This document shows positions 17,603 through 27,488 of a DNA stretch of 64,000 nt, piece by piece. The notes under the pieces are model-generated. The model was not told the DNA's origin. It saw only the letters and a program-made list of their open reading frames with translations, and ran no database searches. Made by a program: the position numbers and the translations under genes. Within the stretch, counting starts at the first letter, position 1; every line of letters begins with the position of its first letter. The DNA comes from Prevotella bivia DSM 20514. GTDB lineage: Bacteria > Bacteroidota > Bacteroidia > Bacteroidales > Bacteroidaceae. The stretch is from NCBI RefSeq assembly GCF_000262545.1, contig NZ_JH660660.1, forward strand, positions 101,500 to 165,499. Reading direction: 5' to 3'.

Positions 17603-19171
17603 TTAAAATTCGCTAGTGAAATGGAATTTAATGTGTTCAAAGTCTTGTTGCGCCATACTAAGAACATAGCCAGAGTCGGCAAGGAATACATCGCGACCCT
17701 CTATATCCTTTGCCATGTATTGATATTTGCGTTTTTTGAAGTTTTCGAGTTCTTTCTCGTCGTCGGCTTCCACCCAACAAGCTTTGTGTAAATGGACAGG
17801 TTCCCAGCGGCATTTGGCATTGTATTCATGCTCTAAACGGTATTGGATAACTTCGAATTGAAGTTGTCCAACAGTACCTATGATACGACGATTGTTAAAC
17901 TGATTGACAAACGATTGTGCCACTCCTTCGTTCATTAGCTGCTCAATACCTTTGAGGAATTGCTTCGACTTCATAGGGTCGTCGTTCTCTATATATTTGA
18001 ATAACTCTGGGGAAAAACTTGGTAAGCCTTTAAAGTGGAGATCTTCTCCCTCTGTAAGAGTATCGCCAATTTTAAAAACACCTCCGCTATCAGGCAAACC
18101 TACAATATCACCGGGGTAAGCTTCGTCGACGGTACTCTTACGCTGCGCCATAAACTGAGTAGGCGAGGAAAAACGTATCGTTTTACCATTGCGGACATGG
18201 AGATAGGGTTGGTTGCGCTGGAACTTGCCCGAACAAACCTTACAGAAAGCTATACATGAGCGATGGTTGGGGTCAATGTTAGCCGTAATTTTGAAAATAA
18301 AGCCAGTGAATTTTTCTTCTTCTGGCTCTACCATACGCTCTTCCGCTTTAGTAGGGCGAGGGCTTGGGGCTATCTGTACAAAGCAGTTGAGGAGTTCTTG
18401 AACACCAAAATTGTTAAGTGCAGAGCCAAAAAACACGGGTGCTACCTCGGCATTACGATAGTTGTCGACCTCAAACATTGGATAAACGCCGTCTACTAGC
18501 TCTAGGTCTTCGCGTAGCTTGTTGGCAAAGTCGGTACCCACCTGATTGTCAAGTTCTGTAGAGTTAATGTCTACCTCTACTTTCTCTGTTACACGTTGCT
18601 TGTTAGGGGTAAAAAGATTGAGTTGCTGCTCGTAAATATTGTAAACACCCTTAAAGTGTTGTCCTTGTCCAATAGGCCATGAGAGCGGGCGCACCTTGAT
18701 TTGTAATTCCTGCTCTAGTTCATCCAACACATCGAAAGGATCACGACCTTCACGATCCATCTTGTTGATAAAGATTATTACAGGCGTGTTGCGCATACGG
18801 CACACTTCCATAAGCTTACGAGTTTGTGCTTCGACACCCTTTGCCGAGTCGACAACAATGATAGCCGAGTCGACAGCAGTAAGTGTGCGGTAGGTATCTT
18901 CAGCAAAATCTTGGTGACCAGGTGTGTCTAGGATATTTACCTTATAGTCATTGTAATCGAACTCCATGACCGAGGTAGATACAGAGATACCACGCTGCTT
19001 TTCAATATCCATCCAGTCGGATGTAGCAGTCTTTCTAATTTTATTGCTCTTTACAGCTCCTGCTACTTGGATTTGTCCACCGAAGAGCAAGAATTTCTCG
19101 GTAAGGGTAGTCTTACCTGCATCAGGGTGAGAGATAATGGCGAAGGTTCGCCTACGTTCTATTTCGTTCAT
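17603..19171 (-). CDS. prfC: Peptide chain release factor 3
   Basis: 522 aa, full length for RF3, the GTPase that recycles RF1/RF2 from the ribosome. GTPase motifs: SHPDAGKTT (14-22), the switch II motif [14 protein letters not shown] and NKMDREGRD. The segments [13 protein letters not shown] and [20 protein letters not shown] are diagnostic of RF3 rather than EF-G. It starts 1 bp after the rfbD stop and is the last gene of the LysE-DUF4924-rfbD-prfC operon. Confidence 0.96.
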   Translation of the reverse strand: MNEIERRRTFAIISHPDAGKTTLTEKFLLFGGQIQVAGAVKSNKIRKTATSDWMDIEKQRGISVSTSVMEFDYNDYKVNILDTPGHQDFAEDTYRTLTAVDSAIIVVDSAKGVEAQTRKLMEVCRMRNTPVIIFINKMDREGRDPFDVLDELEQELQIKVRPLSWPIGQGQHFKGVYNIYEQQLNLFTPNKQRVTEKVEVDINSTELDNQVGTDFANKLREDLELVDGVYPMFEVDNYRNAEVAPVFFGSALNNFGVQELLNCFVQIAPSPRPTKAEERMVEPEEEKFTGFIFKITANIDPNHRSCIAFCKVCSGKFQRNQPYLHVRNGKTIRFSSPTQFMAQRKSTVDEAYPGDIVGLPDSGGVFKIGDTLTEGEDLHFKGLPSFSPELFKYIENDDPMKSKQFLKGIEQLMNEGVAQSFVNQFNNRRIIGTVGQLQFEVIQYRLEHEYNAKCRWEPVHLHKACWVEADDEKELENFKKRKYQYMAKDIEGRDVFLADSGYVLSMAQQDFEHIKFHFTSEF

Positions 19172-19172
19172 A

Positions 19173-20045
19173 CTATAAAAGTCTGTTTATACACTTCTTT
19201 AGCGAATTTGTCCAATAGGGTATTTTAATGCCAAAAGTGTTCTTTATTTTTGTCTTATCAAGCACAGAATAAGAGGGACGAGTAACAGGTGAGGGAAACT
19301 CACAGCTGTGGCATGGTAGAATCTCGCATGTTGTATTACCTGCTAGCTCGGCTATCTTAACGGTAAAGTCGAACCAGCTACACACCCCTTCATTTGAGAA
19401 GTGATAAATACCAGAATTGCCCTCAAACTTACGATTTTCTAGGATAGTGAAGATGGTGTCAGCAAGATCGCCTGCATAGGTTGGTGTGCCACACTGATCG
19501 AATACCACTTTGAGTTGTGGCTTAGTGGCAGTGAGGTTGATCATTGTCTTAACGAAATTCTTGCCAAACTCGCTGTAGAGCCATGCTGTGCGAATGATGA
19601 TATAATTGCCACCAACAGCTTGTATCTTCTGTTCTCCATGAAGCTTTGTTAAGCCATAAACACCAGTTGGTGTACCTTTTTGATCCTCCTTGCAAGGTGT
19701 GTTGTAAGGATCGCCACCAAAAACGTAATCGGTACTAATGTGAATGAGTAAGCCATCGACCTCTTTCATTGCTTTTGCAAGGTTTTCAGGTGCAGTAGCG
19801 TTGAGTGTTTCAACGATGTCGCCAGCTATTTCTGCAGCATCAACATTAGTCCATGCAGCACAATTGACGATACACTTAATATCATTCTGCTTTACTATGG
19901 AGCGGACTGTGTCGAGGTTGGTAATGTCTAGCTTTGTGTAGCCATCGCACACATCGGTGAATATATAGTTGTCTTTACTCTGCTTAGCTACTAATTGCAT
20001 CTCGTTGCCAAGCTGTCCATTAGCTCCTGTTACAAGAATATTCAT
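19173..20045 (-). CDS. rfbD: dTDP-4-dehydrorhamnose reductase
   Basis: 290 aa, short-chain dehydrogenase fold. Uses NAD(P)H to make dTDP-L-rhamnose. Motifs: GANGQLG (7-13) for the cofactor, STDYVFGG, and the catalytic Y-x-x-x-K in [12 protein letters not shown]-terminal [13 protein letters not shown] is typical. Other rhamnose genes are not in this window; it sits in an operon with prfC, an arrangement seen in Bacteroidales. Confidence 0.93.
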   Translation of the reverse strand: MNILVTGANGQLGNEMQLVAKQSKDNYIFTDVCDGYTKLDITNLDTVRSIVKQNDIKCIVNCAAWTNVDAAEIAGDIVETLNATAPENLAKAMKEVDGLLIHISTDYVFGGDPYNTPCKEDQKGTPTGVYGLTKLHGEQKIQAVGGNYIIIRTAWLYSEFGKNFVKTMINLTATKPQLKVVFDQCGTPTYAGDLADTIFTILENRKFEGNSGIYHFSNEGVCSWFDFTVKIAELAGNTTCEILPCHSCEFPSPVTRPSYSVLDKTKIKNTFGIKIPYWTNSLKKCINRLL

Positions 20046-20078
20046 ATAGCTGTTATTTCTTAAATGTTTATTTTTTGT

Positions 20079-20690
20079 CTAGCTCTGTTCGCCAAAGTCT
20101 AGCCCCTCTGTCTTATCTTTGATATAATAATCGGATAGCATTCCTATAAAGGTACTAACTTCTTTAAGTGCAGTAGTTGTTGCTGCAGTTACCTCTTTCT
20201 GCTGTAGGCGAAGCATCATCACACCATAGAGCAAGTCGAAACAAGTTTCTATTTCGCTATGTCCGAGGGTGGCAGCTACCTGCTTTAGTTGATCATCACC
20301 TTTGCGTGCCATAGTGTCAGCCACGCGCTTTGTCTTACCACGAAGTTCTACGATGAAAGGCAGTACACGGTAATATTCGGCTGAGTAGAAAGGAAATTTA
20401 GACGATTGCAACAGCTCTGCGTGCAACTCGGTGAGTGCTTGCATTACTACTTTGTTGATCTGAAGATGTCCCGCCTCGCGGCAACCTTCTTGCTTCATCA
20501 TACGCACAAGATCGCCAAACCAGTCTTCTTCTTCTTCCTTTTGCTCTTCGGTGTATTCGAAGCGCTCGATATATTCCTTACGAATACGCGTTAAGGAACA
20601 GTCGTATGCACGAATAACATCCTCAATCTGCCACATATATAGCAGATATTCAGCTATACTTTTCTCGCGTAATTGTTGAGCAACAAACAT
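20079..20690 (-). CDS. DUF4924 family protein
   Basis: 203 aa, mostly helical and acidic, no signal peptide. The start FVAQQLREKSIAEYLLYMWQ and the EEEEDWFGDLVRMM block fit the DUF4924 family of Bacteroidales. Function unknown. It lies 28 bp after the LysE-type gene and 33 bp before rfbD. Confidence 0.75.
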   Translation of the reverse strand: MFVAQQLREKSIAEYLLYMWQIEDVIRAYDCSLTRIRKEYIERFEYTEEQKEEEEDWFGDLVRMMKQEGCREAGHLQINKVVMQALTELHAELLQSSKFPFYSAEYYRVLPFIVELRGKTKRVADTMARKGDDQLKQVAATLGHSEIETCFDLLYGVMMLRLQQKEVTAATTTALKEVSTFIGMLSDYYIKDKTEGLDFGEQS

Positions 20691-20718
20691 AACTTATCTT
20701 GTTTTTAAACGAATGTTT

Positions 20719-21393
20719 TTAATAAAAAGAGGGTAGGTGATAGAGATTGAATACTGTCCCAAATAATATGATGAGTGAGAACAATATTACGATAGCACCA
20801 ATGATTTTATTGATGATGAGAATGCCTTTTTCATCAAACTTACCTTTAATCTTACTAATGAGCCATGTAAGTCCATACCACCAAAGCATAGCTCCAACTG
20901 GTATTGCAGCGAAACCTACTATCATTTCAAAAGTTTTGCCCGGTTGGATAAAGGCAAATTGAGCGAAGGTAGCCATGAAAAGAAATATAATAAGAGGATT
21001 AGAGATGGTTACAACGAAAGCTGTTAAGCCGTTGTGTAAGATGCTTCCTTTGCTTTTTCCAGACTTGTGTATTTTCTTTGTGGGATTGGAAACAAAGCAA
21101 TAAATACCAAAGAAGAGTAATAATATACTTCCTGTTATCTGCAAAATGAATTGATAAGCAGGATTAGACAAGGGCTTCATGATAAAACTCATACCAAAGC
21201 CTACGATGAGGGCATAAAAAACATCGCTTAAAGTAGCTCCTAATCCTGTAATAAAGCCATACCATCTGCCTTTATTCAATGTGCGCTGAATGCAAAGAAT
21301 ACCAACAGGTCCCATAGGAGCCGACGCAATGATGCCTATGAGGATACCTTTGAATACAAAATCGAGTATATCTAACTGAATAGGAATTTCCAT
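20719..21393 (-). CDS. LysE family translocator
   Basis: 224 aa, six hydrophobic segments, with the family signature IIASAPMGPVGILCIQRTL near the N-terminus and GLGATLSDVFYALIVGFG following. Members export amino acids. I prefer ATG 21393 (MEIPIQLDIL) over an in-frame ATG at 21441, because the additional 16 residues are not family-like. First gene of the operon that ends with prfC; it is divergent from the glucokinase gene. Confidence 0.85.
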   Translation of the reverse strand: MEIPIQLDILDFVFKGILIGIIASAPMGPVGILCIQRTLNKGRWYGFITGLGATLSDVFYALIVGFGMSFIMKPLSNPAYQFILQITGSILLLFFGIYCFVSNPTKKIHKSGKSKGSILHNGLTAFVVTISNPLIIFLFMATFAQFAFIQPGKTFEMIVGFAAIPVGAMLWWYGLTWLISKIKGKFDEKGILIINKIIGAIVILFSLIILFGTVFNLYHLPSFY

Positions 21394-21457
21394 ATTATAT
21401 AATTGAACTGCAAAATTGCGAAAAATATGCGACATAGGCAAAAATAAGTATCAAAAG

Positions 21458-21488
21458 TTTGTGGATTTAGGCTTTTTTCCTACCTTTG
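21458..21488 (+). promoter_or_regulatory. Promoter of the glucokinase gene
   Basis: TTTG (21458-21461), 19 bp, TACCTTTG (21481-21488): perfect consensus, 36 bp before the start codon at 21525. Confidence 0.85.
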
Positions 21489-21524
21489 CGAAAATAATTT
21501 TTGAACTAAAAACTAATTGCAAGT

Positions 21525-22502
21525 ATGGAAATGCAAGAACAAAAACCCTTTGTTATCGGTCTAGATTTAGGCGGAACAAATGCCGTATTTGGGATCGTTG
21601 ATCAGCGTGGTCAGGTGCTAGCAACTAACTCTATCAAAACAGGTGCTTATAAAACTGTTGATGATTTTGTAGCTGCTGGTGTAGAAGCACTAAAGCCTAT
21701 TGTAGCTAAAGTAGGTGGTATAGGACAGATTAAAGCTATGGGTATAGGTGCTCCTAATGGTAATTTCTACCGTGGAACAATAGAGTTTGCACCAAATTTG
21801 GCATGGGGTCATGATGGTGTGGTGCCTTTGGCAGAAATGTTTTCTAAAAAGTTGAACATTCCTGTGGGTTTAACAAATGATGCCAACGCTGCTGCTATTG
21901 GCGAAATGCAATATGGTGTGGCACGTGGCATGAAAAACTTTATCATGATAACGCTCGGCACTGGTGTTGGGTCTGGTATCGTTGTAGATGGTAAAATGGT
22001 ATATGGCTCTGATGGTTTTGCTGGAGAACTAGGTCATGTAGTAATGGTTCGTGGTGAAGAAGGTCGTAGCTGTGGTTGTGGTCGTACAGGTTGTTTGGAG
22101 GCTTATTGTTCAGCAACAGGTGTAGCTCGTACAGCTCGTGAATTTTTAGAGAAATCGGATGAGCCATCACTTCTTCGTGATATGAAAGCAGAAGAGATTA
22201 CCTCTCTTGATGTGTCAATCGCAGCAAGTAAGGGTGATAAACTAGCCCTTGAAGTATATGCTTTTACGGGTGATATGCTAGGACAAGCTTGTGCCGACTT
22301 TGCTACTTTCTCTTCTCCTGAAGCGTTCATATTCTTTGGTGGACTAACAAAGGCAGGCGACTTGATTATGAAGCCTATCATTGAGTCATACGAGAAGCAT
22401 GCTTTGAAGATATTCAAGGGCAAACCTAAGTTCTTAATAAGCTCTTTAGATGATGCAGCAGCAGCAGTGCTTGGTGCCTCAGCTATTGGTTGGGAATTAT
22501 AA
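21525..22502 (+). CDS. ROK family glucokinase
   Basis: 325 aa. ATP-dependent sugar kinase of the ROK family. The phosphate-binding loop GLDLGGTNAVFGIVD is near the N-terminus, and the zinc cluster reads GRSCGCGRTGCLEAYCS. NDANAAAIGEMQYG and TLGTGVGSGIV complete the signature. Full length and without a DNA-binding domain, so a kinase rather than a repressor. Glucose is the likely substrate. Monocistronic, with a perfect promoter and two hairpins after it. Confidence 0.92.
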   Translation: MEMQEQKPFVIGLDLGGTNAVFGIVDQRGQVLATNSIKTGAYKTVDDFVAAGVEALKPIVAKVGGIGQIKAMGIGAPNGNFYRGTIEFAPNLAWGHDGVVPLAEMFSKKLNIPVGLTNDANAAAIGEMQYGVARGMKNFIMITLGTGVGSGIVVDGKMVYGSDGFAGELGHVVMVRGEEGRSCGCGRTGCLEAYCSATGVARTAREFLEKSDEPSLLRDMKAEEITSLDVSIAASKGDKLALEVYAFTGDMLGQACADFATFSSPEAFIFFGGLTKAGDLIMKPIIESYEKHALKIFKGKPKFLISSLDDAAAAVLGASAIGWEL

Positions 22503-22511
22503 AGAAAAACG

Positions 22512-22592
22512 ACTTCGCTTTATGCGAAGCTAATTGTAATAAACGTTTAAAGCGAAAAGGCTTATGCTAGTATGACATTTCCTTTTCGCTTT
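22512..22592 (+). terminator. Tandem hairpins after the glucokinase gene
   Basis: A first hairpin ACTTCGC-TTTAT-GCGAAGC (22512-22530) is followed by AAAGCGAAAAGG (22549-22560) pairing with CCTTTTCGCTTT (22581-22592) and a T-run. The second is the likely terminator. Confidence 0.75.
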
Positions 22593-22598
22593 TTTTAT

Positions 22599-22629
22599 TT
22601 TGTGTTCTCGCTTTTTTATTTTATCTTTG
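22599..22629 (+). promoter_or_regulatory. Promoter of the Sua5-ClC-fmt-pncB operon
   Basis: TTTG (22599-22602), 19 bp, TATCTTTG (22622-22629), 24 bp before the start codon at 22654. Confidence 0.85.
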
Positions 22630-22653
22630 CGTGATTTATTTTTATTGATAATT

Positions 22654-23223
22654 ATGAAACTAGAAGACGATATTAAGAAAGCAATAGAAGTGATGCGACA
22701 AGGAGGAGTAATCCTCTATCCTACAGACACGGTTTGGGGAATAGGGTGCGATGCTACTAATCCAGAGGCTGTGGCAAAGGTATATAAGTTGAAACGTAGA
22801 GACGACTCTAAAGCTTTAATCTGCTTGGTCGATTCCGAAAATAGACTACAACGCTATGTGCGTAATGTGCCTGATGTGGCTTGGCAATTAATGGAGGCTG
22901 TTACTAAGCCTACAACGCTCATTCTCGATAATGCTGTAAATTTAGCCCCCAATTTGATAGCAGAAGATGGATCTATCGGAATGCGCATTACCAAAGAGCC
23001 TTTCTCACACGAGCTTTGTTTTCGCTTTCAAAAAGCCATTGTTAGCACATCAGCCAATATAAGTGGCGAGCAAGCAGCTCAGAACTATGGAGATATTTCA
23101 CAAGAGATATTAGAGGGCGTAGATTATGTTTGTTTTGCGCGACGTCAGGAACACGAACCACATACACCTTCTAGTATCATTAAGTTGAGTGCTGATGGAA
23201 CTGTGAATATCATTCGCAAATAA
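22654..23223 (+). CDS. L-threonylcarbamoyladenylate synthase (Sua5/YrdC)
   Basis: 189 aa. Makes the TC-AMP precursor for the t6A modification of tRNA. Family motifs: GGVILYPTDTVWGIGCDA, KLKRRDDSKALICLV, STSANISGE. Only the YrdC domain is present (no Sua5 C-terminal domain). Start ATG 22654 was chosen because an upstream in-frame start at 22600 lies within the promoter. First gene of a + operon. Confidence 0.93.
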   Translation: MKLEDDIKKAIEVMRQGGVILYPTDTVWGIGCDATNPEAVAKVYKLKRRDDSKALICLVDSENRLQRYVRNVPDVAWQLMEAVTKPTTLILDNAVNLAPNLIAEDGSIGMRITKEPFSHELCFRFQKAIVSTSANISGEQAAQNYGDISQEILEGVDYVCFARRQEHEPHTPSSIIKLSADGTVNIIRK

Positions 23224-23244
23224 AATAAAAAATACCCACTCAAA

Positions 23245-25059
23245 ATGGATATTACAGAAGATAATAGTACAGTAGCGCAAATAGGTATAATAGATCGTTT
23301 CGATAAATGGCGTTCAGAGTTTATTTCCGATCGTCAGTTCGTATATATTCTTGCCTTTTTAGTAGGTGTTTTGGCATCGGTGGCTGCCTATGTCTTACAT
23401 ACAATGATATGCGAAATAGAGGAGCTGCTTACCTCAGGCTTTAAGATGACCAATGTTAACTGGCTTTATCTACTTTATCCTGTTATTGGTATTTGGCTTA
23501 CAACCTTGTTTATAAAGTATGTAGTTCGCGATAGTATTTCGCATGGTATTACCCGTGTACTATACGCTTTGGCAACTAACAAGTCGAAGATAAAAGGGCA
23601 TAATACTTGGACTTCTATCGTGGCTTCAGCTATCACTATTGGCTTTGGTGGATCTGTTGGAGCAGAAGCTCCTATTGTGCTTACAGGTTCTGCCATAGGT
23701 AGTAATCTTGGAAAACTCTTTAAACTAGACGATAGGACATTGATGTTGCTCGTAGGCTGTGGTGGAGCAGCTGCAGTGTCGGCTATCTTTAAAGCTCCTA
23801 TAGCAGGGCTTGTTTTCACACTTGAGATCTTAATGGTAGATCTTACGATGGCTTCACTGTTACCCATATTGATAGCAACAGTAACAGCTACTTGTTTTTC
23901 TTATCTATTTACGGGAGGAAGCTCCATGTACGCCTTTCATGTCGATTACGAATGGCAACTTCATCGTATTCCTGCAACAATTCTTTTAGGTATCTTCTGC
24001 GGCTTTCTTTCTCTTTATTTTATGCGTGTAATGACTTGGTGTGAAGATGGTTTTGGAAAACTTTCTAAATATCCTTATACCAAACTCCTTGTGGGTGCGC
24101 TTGTGCTGTCTTCGCTTATTTTCTTATTCCCATCACTTTATGGTGAGGGCTATGATAGTATGCGCGTATTTATTGAGGGAAAAACTGTAGAAGATTGGCA
24201 AAGCGTATTACGTGGATCTATGTTTGCGGGCAATGCTAAATATTTAGTTCTTTATGTGGGACTAGTAATGATAACCAAGGTGTTTGCTACTAGTGCTACT
24301 AATGGTTCTGGTGGATGTGGAGGTACTTTCGCACCTACTTTGTTTATAGGAGGTTTTGCTGGCTTCTTCTTCTCACGTGTGTGGAATATGCAAGAAGTTG
24401 GTCTTTACGTTCCCGAGAAGAACTTTACGCTTTATGGCATGGCTGCGCTTATGTCGGGTGTTATGCACGCTCCACTTACAGGTATTTTTCTAATTGCTGA
24501 GCTTACGGGTGGGTATCAGCTCTTTATTCCATTATTAATAGTAAGTATTAGCTCTTATTTGACGATTAATATTTTCGAGCATCATAGTATTTATGCTATG
24601 CGTTTAGCTCGACAAGGAAAATTGCTTACGCATCATACCGACCGCTCTGTACTTACACTTATGACAATGGATAAGATGCTTGATAGAAGATATACGCCTG
24701 TTTCTCCTGATATGGAGATGGGAAAACTTATACATGTAATTAGTGGAAGTCTAACAAGTTATATCCCAGTTTTAGACGATAGTGGCGTTTTATTAGGCGA
24801 AATAGATATTGTAAAAATCCGTCATATCATGTTTCGTACCGAACTTTATCATCGCTTCACGGTAAGCCAACTAATGAGCCCGCCACTAGCAACTCTTGGC
24901 GTCAATGATCCGATGGAAGAAGTTATGAAGGTGTTTGAAAAGACTGGTGCTATTACCTTACCTGTTATTGATGTGAATAATGTTTTAGTGGGATATATAT
25001 CGCGTGTTAAAATGTTTGATAACTATCGTAAACTAGTAGCCGATTATAGTACAGAATAA
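23245..25059 (+). CDS. ClC-type chloride channel/antiporter with CBS pair
   Basis: 604 aa. Membrane part (about 30-430) with ClC selectivity motifs: GSVGAEAPIV (the gating glutamate in a GxExP context) and GSGGCGGTFAPTLFIGG. The C-terminal cytoplasmic part (about 460-600) holds two CBS domains (YTPVSPDMEMGKLIHVI, LMSPPLATLGVNDPMEEV). Moves chloride, perhaps in exchange for protons. 21 bp behind the Sua5 gene. Confidence 0.92.
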   Translation: MDITEDNSTVAQIGIIDRFDKWRSEFISDRQFVYILAFLVGVLASVAAYVLHTMICEIEELLTSGFKMTNVNWLYLLYPVIGIWLTTLFIKYVVRDSISHGITRVLYALATNKSKIKGHNTWTSIVASAITIGFGGSVGAEAPIVLTGSAIGSNLGKLFKLDDRTLMLLVGCGGAAAVSAIFKAPIAGLVFTLEILMVDLTMASLLPILIATVTATCFSYLFTGGSSMYAFHVDYEWQLHRIPATILLGIFCGFLSLYFMRVMTWCEDGFGKLSKYPYTKLLVGALVLSSLIFLFPSLYGEGYDSMRVFIEGKTVEDWQSVLRGSMFAGNAKYLVLYVGLVMITKVFATSATNGSGGCGGTFAPTLFIGGFAGFFFSRVWNMQEVGLYVPEKNFTLYGMAALMSGVMHAPLTGIFLIAELTGGYQLFIPLLIVSISSYLTINIFEHHSIYAMRLARQGKLLTHHTDRSVLTLMTMDKMLDRRYTPVSPDMEMGKLIHVISGSLTSYIPVLDDSGVLLGEIDIVKIRHIMFRTELYHRFTVSQLMSPPLATLGVNDPMEEVMKVFEKTGAITLPVIDVNNVLVGYISRVKMFDNYRKLVADYSTE

Positions 25060-25106
25060 TTAAGGTAACAAGCTATTTTACAGTAATTATCCTAATTTTA
25101 TTTTTG

Positions 25107-26120
25107 ATGAGAAAAGAAGATCTTCGCATAGTTTTTATGGGTACTCCAGAGTTTGCTGTGGAGTCATTGAAAGCGTTAGTAGAAAATAATTATAATGTTG
25201 TGGCTGTGATAACACAACCCGATAAGCCTGTAGGCAGACATCAAGAGCAGTTGCAAGCTCCCCCAGTAAAGCAATACGCACTAGCGCACAACCTTCCTGT
25301 GTTGCAACCAGAGAAGATGAAAAATCCTGAATTTCATGCTGCACTAGCTGCATATAAAGCCGATTTACAAGTTGTAGTGGCTTTTCGTATGCTGCCAAAA
25401 GTAGTTTGGGATATGCCACGCTTTGGTACTTTCAATGTGCATGCTGCGCTTTTGCCACAATATCGTGGTGCAGCACCTATTAATTGGGCTATTATTAATG
25501 GTGAGACAAAGACAGGTGTAACCACTTTCTTCCTTGATAAAGATATTGATACTGGTAAGATAATTCTTCAGCACGAGTTTCCTATTCCTGATGATGCTGA
25601 TGTAGAGTATGTATACGATGGTCTGATGTGTCTTGGAGCTGATTTGGCAATGAAGACTATAGATCTTATTTGCGAAACAATTCCTGATTCTGATACTGAT
25701 TTTAAAACAGTATTGGATAAAATCAGTATTGAGCAAAACGAAGCAGAGGCTACTACACAAGCTCCGAAGATATTTAAAGAAACGTGTGAAATAAACTGGA
25801 ACCAGCCTGCTAAGAAGGTATATGACTTTGTACGTGGTTTGAGTCCATATCCAGGTACATGGACGAAGATGCAGTTGATAGATACCACTGCAGCCCAGCC
25901 CAAACAGCCAATGATTATGAAAGTGTTTCGCACGCATAAAACAGAGATTAAAGCAACAAGAGTGCCAGGGTCTTTGGTTGTAGAGAAAAGTCATCTTTAT
26001 GTAAATACTGCTGATTTCATGTTAGAACTGCTTGATGTGCAAATTTCGGGTAAGAAACGAATGGAAGTAAAAGCTTTTTTGAATGGTTTTCAAGCTATCT
26101 CTAGCTACCAGTTAGGATAG
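25107..26120 (+). CDS. fmt: Methionyl-tRNA formyltransferase
   Basis: 337 aa. Formylates initiator tRNA. The N-terminal formyltransferase domain shows RIVFMGTPEFAV and the catalytic block HAALLPQYRGAAPINWAI, and the C-terminal domain begins around residue 215 (INWNQPAKKVYDFVRGLSPYPG). The ATG at 25107 is preferred to the TTG directly before it. Operon gene, 47 bp after the ClC gene. Confidence 0.95.
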   Translation: MRKEDLRIVFMGTPEFAVESLKALVENNYNVVAVITQPDKPVGRHQEQLQAPPVKQYALAHNLPVLQPEKMKNPEFHAALAAYKADLQVVVAFRMLPKVVWDMPRFGTFNVHAALLPQYRGAAPINWAIINGETKTGVTTFFLDKDIDTGKIILQHEFPIPDDADVEYVYDGLMCLGADLAMKTIDLICETIPDSDTDFKTVLDKISIEQNEAEATTQAPKIFKETCEINWNQPAKKVYDFVRGLSPYPGTWTKMQLIDTTAAQPKQPMIMKVFRTHKTEIKATRVPGSLVVEKSHLYVNTADFMLELLDVQISGKKRMEVKAFLNGFQAISSYQLG

Positions 26121-26158
26121 GAAAATATTTATTGGCAACCTTAAAAACGAGATTAAAA

Positions 26159-27364
26159 ATGAGACAAATAATCAATCATTTTACAGACGATGATTTGTAT
26201 AAGTTATCAATGTGTTGCGCAGTAATTGACAATTATCCGCGTGCACACGTTTGTTATCAATTCGTAGATCGTGATGATACTATCTACCCTTATGGCTTTG
26301 CCGAGGAAGTAAAGCACCAGATAGAACTATTAGAGAATGTTATCATTACTGAAGAAGAGATTAATTTCATGCGCCGCAAGTGTTCTTACTTACCAGAATG
26401 GTTTTTTACTTACTTGCGTGGTTTCCGCTTTCATCGTGAGTGGGTGAAAGTTTGGCAAAATGAGGAAGGGCATCTTCACTTAGAAATAGAGGGACTTTGG
26501 GCAGATACTATTTTGCTTGAAGTAAAAATTTTAGCTATTATTTCAGAGCTTTTCTATATGTTTAATGGGCAAGCTGATGAACTAGATTATCAAGAACTAT
26601 ATGATAAGACTTACCATAAAGCAGAGCGTTTGCTAGAGTCGGGTTGCGTGTTCTCCGACTTTGGTACAAGGCGCAGAGCTAGTTTGATAGCTGAAGATGC
26701 TGCTATTAGGGCTATCACGGATTGTGCAAATAGCAAGCAGTGGGAAGGTCGCTTTGTTGGCACTAGTAATGTATATTTGGCAATGAAGTATGATATTACT
26801 CCTGTAGGCACTATGGCGCATGAGTTTATCTGTGCTATTGGGGGAATGTTTGGTCCACAAATGGCTAACCATATTGCTATGGAGGCTTGGCGACATACTT
26901 TCCGAGGTGCGCTAGGAACCTATTTATACGACTCTTTTGGTTGGGATATCTTCTCCTACAACTTTTCAGAGAACTTTGCTCATATGTTTAAAGGACTTAG
27001 AGTAGACTCTGGTGATAATTATGAGCAGCTAGATAAAATTTGTAATAAGTATAAATCTTTAGGTATTGACCCAGCGACAAAGCAGGTTATATTCTCAAAT
27101 GCACTAGATACTGATCGCGCAATAGAATTAAATAAAGTGGCAAAAAATAGAGTTATTCCTTCCTTTGGTATAGGAACACACTTGACAAATGACTTTGAAG
27201 GTGTAACACCTAGAAATATTGTTATTAAGTTGGTAGCTGTAAAAATTACAGAGTCATGGCCCTATTATAATGACACATGTAAGATCTCAGAGGATAAAGG
27301 TAAGCACACTGGTAAAGCTGAAGTTATAGAACGCTTTATGAAGCTTATTCATTACGAAGAATAA
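26159..27364 (+). CDS. pncB: Nicotinate phosphoribosyltransferase
   Basis: 401 aa, normal length for PncB, which converts nicotinate and PRPP to NaMN in NAD salvage. Recognisable: N-terminal TDDDLYKLSM, EFICAIGGMFGPQMANHIAMEAW, and the phosphoribosyl region GLRVDSGDN with IFSNALDTD. ATG 26159 is used; an upstream TTG would add nine non-conserved residues. Last gene of the operon. Confidence 0.94.
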   Translation: MRQIINHFTDDDLYKLSMCCAVIDNYPRAHVCYQFVDRDDTIYPYGFAEEVKHQIELLENVIITEEEINFMRRKCSYLPEWFFTYLRGFRFHREWVKVWQNEEGHLHLEIEGLWADTILLEVKILAIISELFYMFNGQADELDYQELYDKTYHKAERLLESGCVFSDFGTRRRASLIAEDAAIRAITDCANSKQWEGRFVGTSNVYLAMKYDITPVGTMAHEFICAIGGMFGPQMANHIAMEAWRHTFRGALGTYLYDSFGWDIFSYNFSENFAHMFKGLRVDSGDNYEQLDKICNKYKSLGIDPATKQVIFSNALDTDRAIELNKVAKNRVIPSFGIGTHLTNDFEGVTPRNIVIKLVAVKITESWPYYNDTCKISEDKGKHTGKAEVIERFMKLIHYEE

Positions 27365-27449
27365 AGGTTGAAATAGTAAGGGAAAATTTTAGAACGCTTT
27401 TGGTAATTTTTTAAAATCTAATAACGATTATGATAAATAATAAAAATAA

Positions 27450-27472
27450 GAGAGGAAATTATTTTCCCCTCC
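27450..27472. terminator. Hairpin between convergent pncB and sdaA
   Basis: GAGAGGAAA and TTTCCCCTC flank a short loop, with one mismatch. It is the only terminator-like structure between the two convergent genes. Confidence 0.5.
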
Positions 27473-27488
27473 TAATGCAGTATTGATA